Shown in pieces: positions 1-9,270 of a stretch of 64,000 nt of DNA (within the stretch, counting starts at the first letter, position 1; the number at the start of each line of letters is the position of its first letter). A program made the translations under genes and the position numbers. The notes under the pieces are model-generated. The model was given only the letters and a program-made list of their open reading frames with translations, did not search any database and was not told the origin of the DNA. The DNA comes from Planctomycetota bacterium (GTDB lineage Bacteria > Planctomycetota > B15-G4): contig BQJR01000003.1 in NCBI GenBank assembly GCA_021604805.1, forward strand, positions 972,574 to 1,036,573. Reading direction: 5' to 3'.

Positions 1-594
1 TAAGTCGGAGAGGCGTACGACATCGCGCACGCTCACTGCGAAGCGCTTGCCCGGCGGCGCGCCGTCCACCGTGACGTAGCCGGACAAGCTGGCGCCGTCG
101 GGCAACACGAGTTCGTGCGTGCCGCGACCGATGTCGAGCGAGAGGCGCCCGAAGTCAGCCGAGGCGCCCACGATGTAGATCTCGACGGCGCGGTCGAGGC
201 CCGGGTGGACCCAACGCCCGTCGCCATCGAGTTCACCGTGCGCGAGTTGGCGGTCGAGCGTGTCGTAGACGACCGCGATCGCGCGAGCAGCCGGCGCGCC
301 TTGCGCGTGTCGCACCGTGAGCACGAGCGACTCGGCGCCGAGCGCGACGATCGGTTCCGCGAGCGCGGCCGGCGCGTCGCGTGTGACCGGCTCGGGCAAC
401 GCAGCGACGGCGCGCTCGATCGCGGCCGGCAACTCAGGCGCGACGTCGAGCTCGACGGCCGGCGTGTCGAGCGCCGCTGGTTCGACGCGCGCGGCGTCGT
501 CGCTCACCCACCACAGCGCGCCAGCGACGGCGACCGCCGCGAGCAACACCACCGTCCAGCCCGCGCCTGAGCGCGACCTTTGCTTCCTGCTCAT
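1..594 (-). CDS. Anchored carboxypeptidase-regulatory-like paralogue A (C-terminus beyond window)
   Basis: The 198 codons seen start at ATG 594, preceded by GGGGAA as ribosome site, and run off the left edge with no stop. The product has a basic start (MSRKQRSR), a hydrophobic helix at about residues 13-29, an Ala/Pro/Glu-rich linker, then a first beta-sandwich module and the family signature RGTHELVLPDGASLSGYVTV followed by DGAPPG. This is the same order as in the six downstream relatives, so the missing part should hold two or three more modules and the EPGE-type C-terminal cap. There is no lipobox, so it is probably a membrane-anchored protein facing the periplasm. Function is unknown; this module type is usually structural or binding rather than catalytic. 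Confidence 0.8.
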   Translation of the reverse strand, partial: MSRKQRSRSGAGWTVVLLAAVAVAGALWWVSDDAARVEPAALDTPAVELDVAPELPAAIERAVAALPEPVTRDAPAALAEPIVALGAESLVLTVRHAQGAPAARAIAVVYDTLDRQLAHGELDGDGRWVHPGLDRAVEIYIVGASADFGRLSLDIGRGTHELVLPDGASLSGYVTVDGAPPGKRFAVSVRDVVRLSDL

Positions 595-621
595 CACTTC
601 CCCAACGATTGCAGAGCGGCG

Positions 622-627
622 AGTCTA
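622..627 (-). promoter_or_regulatory. Candidate -10 element TAGACT for paralogue A
   Basis: TAGACT followed by CG lies 27 bases before ATG 594. The same TAGACTCG, at the same 27-base distance, precedes paralogue B. No convincing -35 element is visible. Confidence 0.4.
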
Positions 628-654
628 CCGCGTGGCCCGGAGTGCGAGCCCTGG

Positions 655-2529
655 CTAGCGCGGATGCACTTGCGAGGTAACGTCCACATCGATCACGCGG
701 CGCTCGCCGGGTTCGAGCCAGGCATCGGCGGCGAAGGCGGGCACGTCGTCGCGCAACTCGAAGTTCTCGGGACAGGCGAGCAGCTCGATCTCGACGTGGA
801 TCGGGTGGTGCGCGCGCAGTGCGTCGTAGAGCAGCTCGCCGTGCGTGAAGGTGTCGTGATGCACGCGGCGCTGCTGCTCGTCGGCACTCGAGCCGATGCT
901 CTGCGAGCCTGAGGGTCGCGGACGTCCGCGTGCTGGTCCCACTCGTGTCACGCCGTCTGCGAACGCGGGGTGCAGCGCATCTTGGAAGGGCGTGTCGTCG
1001 GCCACGATGCTGGAGCGGAACAACCAACCCGAGTCGCCGTCGAGTTCGTCGTCCCAGGGGCCGCGCAAGGCGATCTCGAGTCCGGCGGCGCGTGGCAACT
1101 CCACGACAACAGGTTGCTCCGCAGCGCCCCAGGGCGTCACGCGCACGCTCTCGAAACCCAGCGCCAAGATGGTCACCGGACCGAAGTGTTCGACGCTGCG
1201 TTCCACAGTGACTTCGCCTTGCTCGTCGACCTCGTGCCGACTGTCACCGAAACCCGGCGCTTCGAGTGTCACGACGGCGCCGCCCACCGCTGCTCCCGTG
1301 ACGTCGACCACGCGCAGGGTGACGCGATCGGCGTCGTCGATCACGAAGTCGGCGAGCGTGGTGTCGTGCTCGATGTCGACATCCTCGAGCGCGCGCGAAA
1401 CGCCGCCGTGCGGGCAGCTCGCACGCACCGTGACTTCGTGATGCCCGGCAGGCTGCTCGCGGCGTTCTTCGGCGGTGCGGATCATGCCGAGCAAGTTGCC
1501 GATCGGGAGCTCGAAGCTGCCGTCGTGCTGCACAGAGGTCGCGTGGATCTCGTGGCCGACTGCAGCCTGGTGCAGGCCGGCCATCCCGAACGCCCCCCAC
1601 TCGGGCGAATCAGGTTCGGGCTCCTGGGTGCGATTCGACAGCATCGTCACGTGCAGCGCGGCCTGTGCGGCCGGCGTGCCGTCTCGATGCACGACGCGCC
1701 CGAACAAACTCGCAGGCCGCGCGATGTTCAGCAGCACCTCGTGTTGCGGCGCGCGCATCGGTTGCTCCGACGAGCGCTCAGCAACGCGCAGGAACGGTCG
1801 CGGCACGTGCACCCAAACGTGCTCATCGAGCGGCACACCTGAGAAGTGGAACGCACCCGCAGAATCCGTGAGCTGACTCCCGGCAAGCGCTGGCAGCACG
1901 AGTCCCGCGCTCTGCGCTTCCGGGAAACCTTGCGCGTGCAAACGCAGGTGCTCGTCTAGCCCGAGCGACAAGGCAACGGGAAAGGGGGCGCCCGGCGGCG
2001 CGCCGTCGATGAGCACGCGTCCTGCGATCACCGCTCCCTCTGGCAGAGTCAGTTCGTGCGCGCCGCTTGCTGACGCGAGTTCGAAGTGCGCGGGCAAGGC
2101 CGTGGCGCCGACAACCACGAGTTTTGCGGGCGCGTCCGAGCCAGGTGCGTCGAAAGTGCCGAGATCATCGAGCGTGCCGGTGGCGAACCACGCGGAGTTG
2201 TTGTCGAAACGCAGCGCTACGCGCGCGCCGCGTGCGGGCTCGCCGCCAGCGTGGCGCACGTGCAGCACGAGTCGCGCGGGCGAGCCGTCGGTTGCGGGTT
2301 GGGCAGCAAGCGCGCGACCTTCGAGCGGCGTGCTGTGACCGGAAAGCTGGGCTGCGGGGATCTGTGCGGGCTGCGCGTCGCGGGAAGTGGCGAGCCCCGC
2401 GCCGATCGGAAGCATCGCGCGCGGCCGATCACTGGCGCGCTGGTTGCTCCACAGGAACCACTGGCCCACAGCGATGAGCGCGACGCCGAAGACGATCCAG
2501 AGCAAGACCCTTCGTTGGCGCGCGTGCAT
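655..2529 (-). CDS. Anchored carboxypeptidase-regulatory-like paralogue B
   Basis: A 624-residue protein. A basic N-terminus (MHARQRR) is followed by a membrane helix at about residues 8-27, a variable linker, then modules: a first sandwich (LVLHVRHAGGEPARGARVAL), the family signature (LTLPEGAVIAGRVLIDGAPP, about residues 135-155), a CarboxypepD_reg-like module (ASLFGRVVHRDGTPAAQAAL), a third module (TLRVVDVTGAAVGGAVVTLE) and a C-terminal beta region ending in WLEPGERRVIDVDV. Start ATG 2529 has AGGGGA six bases upstream. A gap of 60 bases separates its stop from paralogue A. It groups with paralogue C, for example by the 'FQDALHP'/'FQDASHP' motif late in both. Family knowledge: Ig-like CarboxypepD_reg folds occur in cell-surface and adhesion proteins. 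The specific role is unknown. Confidence 0.85.
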   Translation of the reverse strand: MHARQRRVLLWIVFGVALIAVGQWFLWSNQRASDRPRAMLPIGAGLATSRDAQPAQIPAAQLSGHSTPLEGRALAAQPATDGSPARLVLHVRHAGGEPARGARVALRFDNNSAWFATGTLDDLGTFDAPGSDAPAKLVVVGATALPAHFELASASGAHELTLPEGAVIAGRVLIDGAPPGAPFPVALSLGLDEHLRLHAQGFPEAQSAGLVLPALAGSQLTDSAGAFHFSGVPLDEHVWVHVPRPFLRVAERSSEQPMRAPQHEVLLNIARPASLFGRVVHRDGTPAAQAALHVTMLSNRTQEPEPDSPEWGAFGMAGLHQAAVGHEIHATSVQHDGSFELPIGNLLGMIRTAEERREQPAGHHEVTVRASCPHGGVSRALEDVDIEHDTTLADFVIDDADRVTLRVVDVTGAAVGGAVVTLEAPGFGDSRHEVDEQGEVTVERSVEHFGPVTILALGFESVRVTPWGAAEQPVVVELPRAAGLEIALRGPWDDELDGDSGWLFRSSIVADDTPFQDALHPAFADGVTRVGPARGRPRPSGSQSIGSSADEQQRRVHHDTFTHGELLYDALRAHHPIHVEIELLACPENFELRDDVPAFAADAWLEPGERRVIDVDVTSQVHPR

Positions 2530-2556
2530 CTTCGTCCCCTCTGGTCTGAGTGCGCG

Positions 2557-2562
2557 AGTCTA
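2557..2562 (-). promoter_or_regulatory. Candidate -10 element TAGACT for paralogue B
   Basis: GCTAGACTCG lies 27 bases upstream of ATG 2529, matching spacing and sequence at paralogue A. A promoter here implies that members of the array can be transcribed separately. Confidence 0.4.
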
Positions 2563-2594
2563 GCGTGCTGTGACCCCAGCTCCGCCTGAGTGGA

Positions 2595-4496
2595 TCACTT
2601 CACCGCCGGCGCCAAGCTCGCGATGTCGCGCAGGTCGACGGTCAGTTCGCGCTGTTCGCCGACTTCGAGCCAGACTTCTTGTTCCCAGACCCAGGCGCCT
2701 TGCTCCAGACCGGCCGACTCGGGCGCGCGCAACAGACGCGCGTAGGCGGTGATCGGGTGGTGCGTGCGCAGCGCTTCGAAGCGCAGGCTGTCAGCGCGCG
2801 TGGCCCGGCCGACGAGGATGTCGCCGTTCTCCCAGGACATGGTGGTCCCACCGTTGGCCTCTCCGTCGCGCGCGCGGAGCGGATCGGAGTCCTCGCGCTG
2901 CTCCAGACCGTCCACCGGCGGATGCGACGCATCTTGGAACGGTGAGCCACTGGAGAACACAGCTCCCGAGATCAACCACTCGTCTCGCGGCTCGCCGTCT
3001 GCCCAGGGGCCCAGGAAGTTCAGCGTGAGCGAGTTGGCGGCGCGCAACACGACGCGTTCCTCGCTCGCGTCGCTCACGAGCAAGGGTGCGAAGCGCACGC
3101 TCTCGAAGCCGGGCGCCACCACGGTCACCACGCCGAGGGCGCCGCTGGGCAGGCGGAACTCGACGCGGCCTTCGGCGTCGGCGTCGGCGTCGAACACGGG
3201 CGCGAAGCCTTCGCGCACTTCAGCTCGCACGCGCGCGCCGACGATCGCGCGATCTTCCGTGTCGACGATGTGCAGGCGTGCGAGCGCTGGCGCGTGCAGC
3301 TCGACGTCGCCCACGTTGTGATCGCGCGTGAGATCCAGCTCGTCGAACTCGAGCGAGGCCACACCGTGCTGGGACTCGAAGTCGAGCAGGACCGAGAAGG
3401 ACAGGCGTTCCACGTCGAGTTCGCCGCGCTCCACGCTCGGCAGCGAACCCTGAGCCGTGAGCAGGTCACCGAGCGCGACGAAGAAGCGCGCTTCGCTGTC
3501 GAGTGCGAGGTCGGAGTAGGTGCCGCTCGCGCTGCTCGGCCCGACACTCTTTGGGCCCCCGCTCGACGGGCGCGGATTACCGTGCTGCCAACCCGGTTGC
3601 GACGCCACCTTCGTGACCGCGCGCAAGCTCGCTTCGGTTGCGGCCGTGCCGTCGCTGTGAATCACACGCCCGAACAAGTACTTCGGCGCCTGCAGTGAGA
3701 TCACGACATCATCGTGCGGCGCGCGCACGGGCAGCGGCGTGGAGTCGCGCTCCACCAAGCGGTGCAGTCGCGGCCACTTGAAGTTCAGCTCTTCGTCGGC
3801 GGGCAAGCCGGAGATGAGGAACGAGCCGTCGGCCTCGGTGAACACGCCGCTGCCGTAGACCGTCTCCACGAAGCCGGGCCGCGCGAAACGTGGGAAGCGC
3901 ACCTCGCCATCCAACTTCAGGGAGGGATGACGGTAGCCGCTCAGGCCGATCGGGAAGGGCTCGCCGGGCGGCGCGCCGTCGATCAACACGCGGCCTGCGA
4001 TCACGGCGCCTTCGGGCAGCGTGAGCGTGTGCTCGCCGCGCGCGACGTCGAGACGGAAGCGTTCGGGCGCGCGCGTGGCACCGACGATCACGACGTCGAT
4101 CGGGTCGTCGAAAGCGCGCGACGCGAAGCGACCGGCGTCGTCGAGCCAACCGGCGGCGAGCCAGGGCGAGTCGACGTCGCGCTGCAAACCGACGCGCGCG
4201 CCGCGAGCGGGTGCGCCGTGCGCATGCTGCACGAGCAACGCGAGCGTGTCGGCAGAAGCATTGCTCGGTGCGCTCGGCGTTGTGTTGCCCGCGAGCGGTT
4301 CGGCCTGCAGCGCTAGCGTTTCCGAATCAGGAGACACCGACACAGCAACCACCGGCACGTCGAGCTCCGGCACCTCAGCGGGCGCGCGCACGACCTGCGG
4401 CGCGCCTTCTGAACGCGCGTCGCTCGCTTGCAACCACCACACGCCGAGCGCGACGCCGACGAGCAGCAGCACCAGCCCCCACCGGAACGCGTTCAT
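2595..4496 (-). CDS. Anchored carboxypeptidase-regulatory-like paralogue C
   Basis: A 633-residue protein when started at ATG 4496 (MNAFRWGLVLLLVG), which has GGGGA about eight bases upstream. An ATG at 4511 lies in the same frame but sits on that ribosome site. Layout: membrane helix at about residues 5-22, Glu/Pro-rich linker, first module (LALLVQHAHGAPARGARVGL), signature RGEHTLTLPEGAVIAGRVLI then DGAPPG, a CarboxypepD_reg-like module (KYLFGRVIHSDGTAATEASL), a third module introduced by LTRDHNVGDVEL, and the cap VWLEVGEQRELTVDL. The closest relative in the window is paralogue B. It is read divergently from the small coiled-coil gene at 4613. Probably an envelope protein with periplasmic beta domains; substrate or partner unknown. 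Confidence 0.85.
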   Translation of the reverse strand: MNAFRWGLVLLLVGVALGVWWLQASDARSEGAPQVVRAPAEVPELDVPVVAVSVSPDSETLALQAEPLAGNTTPSAPSNASADTLALLVQHAHGAPARGARVGLQRDVDSPWLAAGWLDDAGRFASRAFDDPIDVVIVGATRAPERFRLDVARGEHTLTLPEGAVIAGRVLIDGAPPGEPFPIGLSGYRHPSLKLDGEVRFPRFARPGFVETVYGSGVFTEADGSFLISGLPADEELNFKWPRLHRLVERDSTPLPVRAPHDDVVISLQAPKYLFGRVIHSDGTAATEASLRAVTKVASQPGWQHGNPRPSSGGPKSVGPSSASGTYSDLALDSEARFFVALGDLLTAQGSLPSVERGELDVERLSFSVLLDFESQHGVASLEFDELDLTRDHNVGDVELHAPALARLHIVDTEDRAIVGARVRAEVREGFAPVFDADADAEGRVEFRLPSGALGVVTVVAPGFESVRFAPLLVSDASEERVVLRAANSLTLNFLGPWADGEPRDEWLISGAVFSSGSPFQDASHPPVDGLEQREDSDPLRARDGEANGGTTMSWENGDILVGRATRADSLRFEALRTHHPITAYARLLRAPESAGLEQGAWVWEQEVWLEVGEQRELTVDLRDIASLAPAVK

Positions 4497-4528
4497 CTTC
4501 GTGATCCCCATTCGATCGTGGACGTGCG

Positions 4529-4534
4529 AGTCTA
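4529..4534 (-). promoter_or_regulatory. Candidate -10 element TAGACT for paralogue C
   Basis: GCTAGACTCG lies 32 bases upstream of ATG 4496. It is the third copy of the motif in front of an array member. Confidence 0.4.
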
Positions 4535-4612
4535 GCGCAAGCGTGCCGAAAGGTGTTGCGGCGCGCTCGATCCGACGCCCGCGAGACCGCCGCCCGTCCC
4601 ACGAGTTCCGCC

Positions 4613-5248
4613 ATGAACGACACGCACCTCTTGCGCCTCACGCTCATCGCCGCGCTGCTCGCCGCGGGACTCGGGTTGTTCTCACTGTTCATGAACACGG
4701 AACGCGCCACGATCGACGCGTCGCCCGCGCGCACCGACAGCGCGTTGCGCGGCGAGGTCGACCGCCTGCGCACCTTGCTCGACGAGCTGCGCAGCGTGGC
4801 GCGTCGACCGGAAGTCGCTGGCGATCCCAACAAACCCGCGCCGCTCACGACCACCGACGGCGTGGATCTCGCGCTCAGCGAACGCATCGACACCATCGAG
4901 CAACAACTCATGTCGCTGCAAGCCACGCTCGACGACGTGCTCGCGCAACTCGAGACCAGCTTCCTGACCCCGCTGCAGCTCGACGAAGAAGTGCCGATGG
5001 ACACGGCCGCGCTCTTCGACCTCGCGCAACGCCTCAACTTCGAAGAAGAGATCGGCGGCCGCGAACATTTCCTCTGGCGCCCGCACGACTGGCTCAACCG
5101 CTACGGCACGCCCACCTCCTGGGATCACAACGGCGACACTTGGTGGTGGCAATACGAGTTGCCCGCCACCGGCAACCCCACCGACATCACGCAAGTGGTG
5201 GTCGTGTTCAGCGGCGGGTTGACGACGCGGGTGTCGGTGGAGCGGTGA
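4613..5248 (+). CDS. Small membrane-anchored coiled-coil protein of unknown function
   Basis: A 211-residue protein starting at ATG 4613 (MNDTHLLRLTLIAALLAAGL). One membrane helix at about residues 6-24 is followed by two short coiled-coil stretches (about 45-60, LRGEVDRLRTLLDELRSV, and 85-112, LSERIDTIEQQLMSLQ), then a Trp-rich C-terminal domain (DTWWWQYELPATGNP) ending in beta strands. No enzymatic motif is seen. It is the only plus-strand gene inside the paralogue array, divergent from C and ending three bases from the stop of D. An ORF extension upstream of 4613 is possible but lacks a helix-first N-terminus. I do not recognise the family. The location suggests, without proof, a role linked to the anchored paralogues. 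Confidence 0.65.
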   Translation: MNDTHLLRLTLIAALLAAGLGLFSLFMNTERATIDASPARTDSALRGEVDRLRTLLDELRSVARRPEVAGDPNKPAPLTTTDGVDLALSERIDTIEQQLMSLQATLDDVLAQLETSFLTPLQLDEEVPMDTAALFDLAQRLNFEEEIGGREHFLWRPHDWLNRYGTPTSWDHNGDTWWWQYELPATGNPTDITQVVVVFSGGLTTRVSVER

Positions 5249-5251
5249 GTG

Positions 5252-7120
5252 TCAACGCGCAAGCGTCCAGCCGCTCAAGTCCACGTGGATGATGCGTTCC
5301 TCGCCGGGCTCGAGCCACAACTCCTGTTCGGAGAGCCAGGCTTCGGGGCAGGGGCCGCGACCGTCGGGCACGCCCGCGAGGCCGACGCGCAGGGTGAGTG
5401 CGTGATCTGGGCGCAACAACTCCAGCGACCAGCGAGGGCGCGCCGAGATCTCGGACACGCTGCCTTCGCGCCGGTCGGCAGCGTCGCGTTGAGGGAAGGC
5501 ACTCTCCGACTTCGAGCGCTGAGCGTCCGCGATCGCGCGTTCGTAACCGAAGTACTCGTCCCAGTTCACGCGATCGCGATACTGCGGATCCAGCGCGATC
5601 GGATCCTCGCCGGTGAGTTCGAACTTGAGCTGCCAGCCGGCCTGCACCTCGCGCGCATCCCAGGGCCCGTGCGCGATCACGGTCAGGCGCGTGTCCGACT
5701 CGAGGCGCACTTCGATCGCTTCAGTCGACGGTTCGGGCGGCAACTCCACACCGCACGACAGGAAACCGTCGGCGGAGACACGCACCCGCCCCGCACCCAA
5801 CTTGGATTGCACCACCGTGATCGAGCCGGACTCGTCGGCGCTCGGCACGCGCCCGCCGAGGTTGCGAGCTGTCTGCTGAATCGTTGTCACATGTGCACCT
5901 GGAATCGGCGCGCCGCGCTCGTCGAGCACGCGCAGCAGCCACACACGATCGTGCTGCAACACGAGGTCGCCGAGATCGTGATCGCGCGTGAGGTCCGTGA
6001 GTTTCGCGCTCGCTTCCACCCAACGACCGTCCCGGGAGCGCACGACCAAGTCGAACTGTTGCGCCACCATGCGCCAGCGCGGGCGACGCTCCGCCGCGTG
6101 ATCAGCGATCGGAATGCTGAAGCGGGCATCGCTGTCGAGCGTGACGCGAGAGGGCTCGGGGAATCGGCTCTCGCCACGCGAGACGTCGCCGTTGTCATCG
6201 ATCCAACCGAGCGTGGGTGTTGCGCTGAGGTCGACGCTGGCTTCGGCGACAGGACGCCCGTCGAGATCCACGACGCGACCGTGCAAGCGCGGCGGCGAGT
6301 GCAGCGCGAGCACGACGTCGACGGTGTCGGCCGCAACGCGCACCGGTTGCGACGTGCTGCGCGCGCGGTCGATCCAGTAAGCGCCCGGCGCACGGAACTC
6401 GAGCTCGGCGCCGGTCGGCACGCTCGACAACTCGAAGCGACCGTCGGGATCGGTCGGGATGCCGGAGTTCACTTCGAGCCGCGCCTCGTTCGGCAGCGTG
6501 AACGCTCGCAGCCGCTGCCACGGCGAGTTCCACGGTGGACGGTCGAAGCCCTCGCTGAGCAGCTCGATCACGAACTCGCGGTCCGGCGGCGCGCCGTCGA
6601 TGAGCACCATTCCGCGGAGCGTTTCACCGTCGGGCAAGCGCAAGTCGTGCGCGCCGCGCGCACGTTCGAGCGCAAAGCTCTCGATCGCCGAGGTCACGCC
6701 GCGCACGAAGACCGTGGCTGCGCGATCGAACCCGCGGTGACGCCACACGCCGTCGGGATCCACGTCGCCCTCGGAGATCAGGATGTCTTGGTCATCCACG
6801 AGCACGATGCGCGCGCGACGCGCGGGCCGACCGTCGGGGCGCAGCACGCGCACGTTGAGCTGGCCGCTGGGCGTGGCCGCGTCGAACGCTGCGGTCGCAT
6901 CCGGCAGCGCGAGCGCTTCAGGTTCGTTGCCGACGTCAAACAACTCGAGCGTCACGTCACCGGATTCGCTGTGCTCAGCGGACAGATCGGCCGCGCGCAG
7001 GGCCACGGGCGGAGTGGACTTGTCGCCCGAGAAGTGTGCGCCCGACCACAACCACCACGCGGCGAACAGCGCGAAACCCAAGGCGGTGAGCGCGACGGTT
7101 CTGCTCCTGGATCGATGCAT
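5252..7120 (-). CDS. Anchored carboxypeptidase-regulatory-like paralogue D
   Basis: A 622-residue protein. Start ATG 7120 (MHRSRSRTVALTALGF) is chosen because GGGAG lies seven bases upstream; an in-frame ATG at 7147 has no such site. Layout: membrane helix at about residues 8-26, Asp/Glu-rich linker, first module (LNVRVLRPDGRPARRARIVL), signature LRLPDGETLRGMVLIDGAPP, a CarboxypepD_reg-like module (PPRLHGRVVDLDGRPVAEAS), a third module opened by LTRDHDLGDLVLQ, and the cap ELWLEPGEERIIHVDLS. It is closest to paralogue E, which shares the 'FVRGV' segment and the LTRDHDLGDLVLQ block. Secreted face probably periplasmic; function unknown. Confidence 0.85.
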   Translation of the reverse strand: MHRSRSRTVALTALGFALFAAWWLWSGAHFSGDKSTPPVALRAADLSAEHSESGDVTLELFDVGNEPEALALPDATAAFDAATPSGQLNVRVLRPDGRPARRARIVLVDDQDILISEGDVDPDGVWRHRGFDRAATVFVRGVTSAIESFALERARGAHDLRLPDGETLRGMVLIDGAPPDREFVIELLSEGFDRPPWNSPWQRLRAFTLPNEARLEVNSGIPTDPDGRFELSSVPTGAELEFRAPGAYWIDRARSTSQPVRVAADTVDVVLALHSPPRLHGRVVDLDGRPVAEASVDLSATPTLGWIDDNGDVSRGESRFPEPSRVTLDSDARFSIPIADHAAERRPRWRMVAQQFDLVVRSRDGRWVEASAKLTDLTRDHDLGDLVLQHDRVWLLRVLDERGAPIPGAHVTTIQQTARNLGGRVPSADESGSITVVQSKLGAGRVRVSADGFLSCGVELPPEPSTEAIEVRLESDTRLTVIAHGPWDAREVQAGWQLKFELTGEDPIALDPQYRDRVNWDEYFGYERAIADAQRSKSESAFPQRDAADRREGSVSEISARPRWSLELLRPDHALTLRVGLAGVPDGRGPCPEAWLSEQELWLEPGEERIIHVDLSGWTLAR

Positions 7121-7351
7121 TCGTGCACTCCCGTCGCTACGAGCCAACCCGATGCCCGCTGGACGACGCGCTCAGCCTCGCGACGCGTCGGCGGCTTCGG
7201 CGCGCTTCGGTGACGCGCCCAGCCCCAGCCTTTAACGAGCACGCGGCGGGAGTGTGGGCTCGCCGGCCAGCGCGAAGTCGCTCGCGATCTGTGCTCGTCC
7301 CCGCGCGCTGCTCGGCGTTCATGCCGCGCGCGGCTCGGCGCGAAGCGACGC
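7121..7351. other. Intergenic stretch between paralogues D and E
   Basis: About 230 bases between two same-direction genes. GGGAG near 7130 serves paralogue D. No clear TAnnnT promoter close to the start, no hairpin and no gene that I can support. The spacing is much larger than between the other array members. Confidence 0.5.
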
Positions 7352-9202
7352 TCAACGCAGCGTTCGCCACGCGCTCAAGTCGGCCTTGATGACGCGCTGC
7401 TCGCCGGGTTCGAGCCAGACGTCCTGCTCCCAGAGCCAACCCTCGGGGGTCGCGCCTTCCGTTTCGGGGACGCGTGTGAGCGTTGCGCGCAGGGTCAACG
7501 GGTGATGCGCGCGCAGGTCGTTGAAGGTGTGCTGGTTGGTCCAGGAGGCACTCGTGAACTTCACTCTCGTGCCTTCCAGCAGGCTGGGATTCTCTGCCCA
7601 GCCTTCAGGGAGTTCGTCCTCACCATCGGCACCGAAGGAGCTGCCGGCAAAGTAGCCGAGCGCCCGCATTTGGAACACCCCCTGCGTCATGTACAGCGGC
7701 GCCCGTCCCGCCAGCGCGAAACCGAAGGCGAAGCCGTCGTCCGAGTTCGAGCTTCCCCACGGGCCGATGACTGTCAGAGTCACCATCGTCTCGCGCGCGA
7801 GCACGACCTCGATCGGTTCAGGTGGAGGCAGACCGGGGAGATCCACGCTCGCGGACTTGTACCTCCACGCGCTGACGTTGGCGCGACCAGCGCGGACAAC
7901 CCACTCCGGAAGCTCGACGCGACCGTCGGCATCGCTCAGGAACCGCCTACTGACGAAGCCGTGGATCGGCATCGTTGCCGTTGTCACCGTGGCGTCCTGT
8001 ACGGGGTTGCCCGCTTGGTCGCGCACCACGATCACCCAGCGATGACCCGGCTGCAGCACCAAGTCGCCGAGGTCGTGATCCCGCGTGAAGTCGTCGATCT
8101 CGACACGCGCTTCAGCCCACGCTCCCGTGGGATCCGTCGCTACGATGTGGAACGCTTCCAAGCTCAGCCCTCCGAACTGTCGCTTGCTCGCGATCGGATC
8201 GCCGAGGGCATGCGCGAAGCGAGCCGCTTCGTCGAGTGCGAGATCCTCTGTGTTCGACAACATGCTGCCGCCGGGCACCTCCTCGCCGGGAATCCGGGGC
8301 TTCCCCATCCGCATCTCCAAGCCCACCTCGATCACCGCATCCGGCCGCGGCCGACCGTCGGCATCGACGATCCGACCACGTAGCATCGGCGGCGAACGCA
8401 ACGCGAGCACGACGTCATCGTGCGGAGCCTGCACGGGCAGTGACGTGGAGTTCTCCTCGTCGATCTCATAGAGGTAGGACGGGAGGATCTCGACGCTCGT
8501 GCCGGGCGCGATGCCAGCGAGCTCGAAGTTGCCCGCTGCGTCGGTCACGACGCCGCGCATGAAGCGCGCGACGGGTTCACCACGGCGTCGGAACACGCTC
8601 GGCCGCTCAGCGTAACCATCCCACGGGTAGTCCGCGTCGGTCGGTGAGCGCACTGCGAGCAAGAAGGAGCGCGTGGGCGGCGCGCCGTCGATGAGCACGC
8701 GGCCTTTGATGCGCACGCCTTCCGGGAGCACCAAGTCGTGCAAGCCGCGCGCTGGCTCGACGACGAAGCGTTCGATCTCCGGCGAGACACCGCGCACGAA
8801 CACCTCGAGTGCGCCGTCGTGGCCATCGTGCTGCCACGTGCCTTGCGCATCGACGTCGCCTTCAGCGAACAAGGCTTGTTCGTCGTCGTAGACGGCGAGA
8901 CGCGCGCGCAGCGCTGGAGTTCCGTCGCTGCGCAGCACGCGCAACGCGAGTGGCAGCGGAGCTGCTGGAGTCAGCGCTTCGGCTGAAGCGAACTCGGTCG
9001 CCGGGAGCGTGGCGTCCGCATCGGTAACGGGCAACTCAGCGGGTAACTCATGCTTGGGCAGGCCTGCGTCAACTTTTGAGTCGAGAATCGCAGGCGCTCT
9101 CAGCGCGGGAGCCGGTCGCGGCTGCGCGTCGCTCCAAAACCAGAGCGCGAGCAGAGTCGCCGCTATGCCGACACCGCAAGCTGCGAGCGAGCGACGACTC
9201 AC
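7352..9202 (-). CDS. Anchored carboxypeptidase-regulatory-like paralogue E
   Basis: A 616-residue protein starting at GTG 9202 (VSRRSLAACGVGIAATLLAL), with GGGAGGGAG immediately upstream. Layout: membrane helix at about residues 8-24, Pro/Ala/Glu linker, first module (LALRVLRSDGTPALRARLAV), signature LVLPEGVRIKGRVLIDGAPP, a CarboxypepD_reg-like module (PPMLRGRIVDADGRPRPDAV), a third module (FTRDHDLGDLVLQPGHRWVI), and the cap DVWLEPGEQRVIKADLS. The late segment 'LRAHHPLTLRATL' matches equivalent positions in C, G and B. It forms a sequence pair with D. There is no cysteine lipobox at the cleavage position, so a signal anchor is more likely than a lipoprotein. Function unknown. Confidence 0.85.
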   Translation of the reverse strand: MSRRSLAACGVGIAATLLALWFWSDAQPRPAPALRAPAILDSKVDAGLPKHELPAELPVTDADATLPATEFASAEALTPAAPLPLALRVLRSDGTPALRARLAVYDDEQALFAEGDVDAQGTWQHDGHDGALEVFVRGVSPEIERFVVEPARGLHDLVLPEGVRIKGRVLIDGAPPTRSFLLAVRSPTDADYPWDGYAERPSVFRRRGEPVARFMRGVVTDAAGNFELAGIAPGTSVEILPSYLYEIDEENSTSLPVQAPHDDVVLALRSPPMLRGRIVDADGRPRPDAVIEVGLEMRMGKPRIPGEEVPGGSMLSNTEDLALDEAARFAHALGDPIASKRQFGGLSLEAFHIVATDPTGAWAEARVEIDDFTRDHDLGDLVLQPGHRWVIVVRDQAGNPVQDATVTTATMPIHGFVSRRFLSDADGRVELPEWVVRAGRANVSAWRYKSASVDLPGLPPPEPIEVVLARETMVTLTVIGPWGSSNSDDGFAFGFALAGRAPLYMTQGVFQMRALGYFAGSSFGADGEDELPEGWAENPSLLEGTRVKFTSASWTNQHTFNDLRAHHPLTLRATLTRVPETEGATPEGWLWEQDVWLEPGEQRVIKADLSAWRTLR

Positions 9203-9270
9203 GGACTCCCTCCCGGCATGTCAGCGCTCTCTCAGAGTTGTCTCACTCGGGCGACCGACCGTCAGCGCGA

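Noticed and set aside
5249..7213. 654-residue plus-strand frame over paralogue D
   Set aside because: Arg/His/Ala-rich translation without domains, opposite a gene with clear family motifs. A shadow of the codon pattern.
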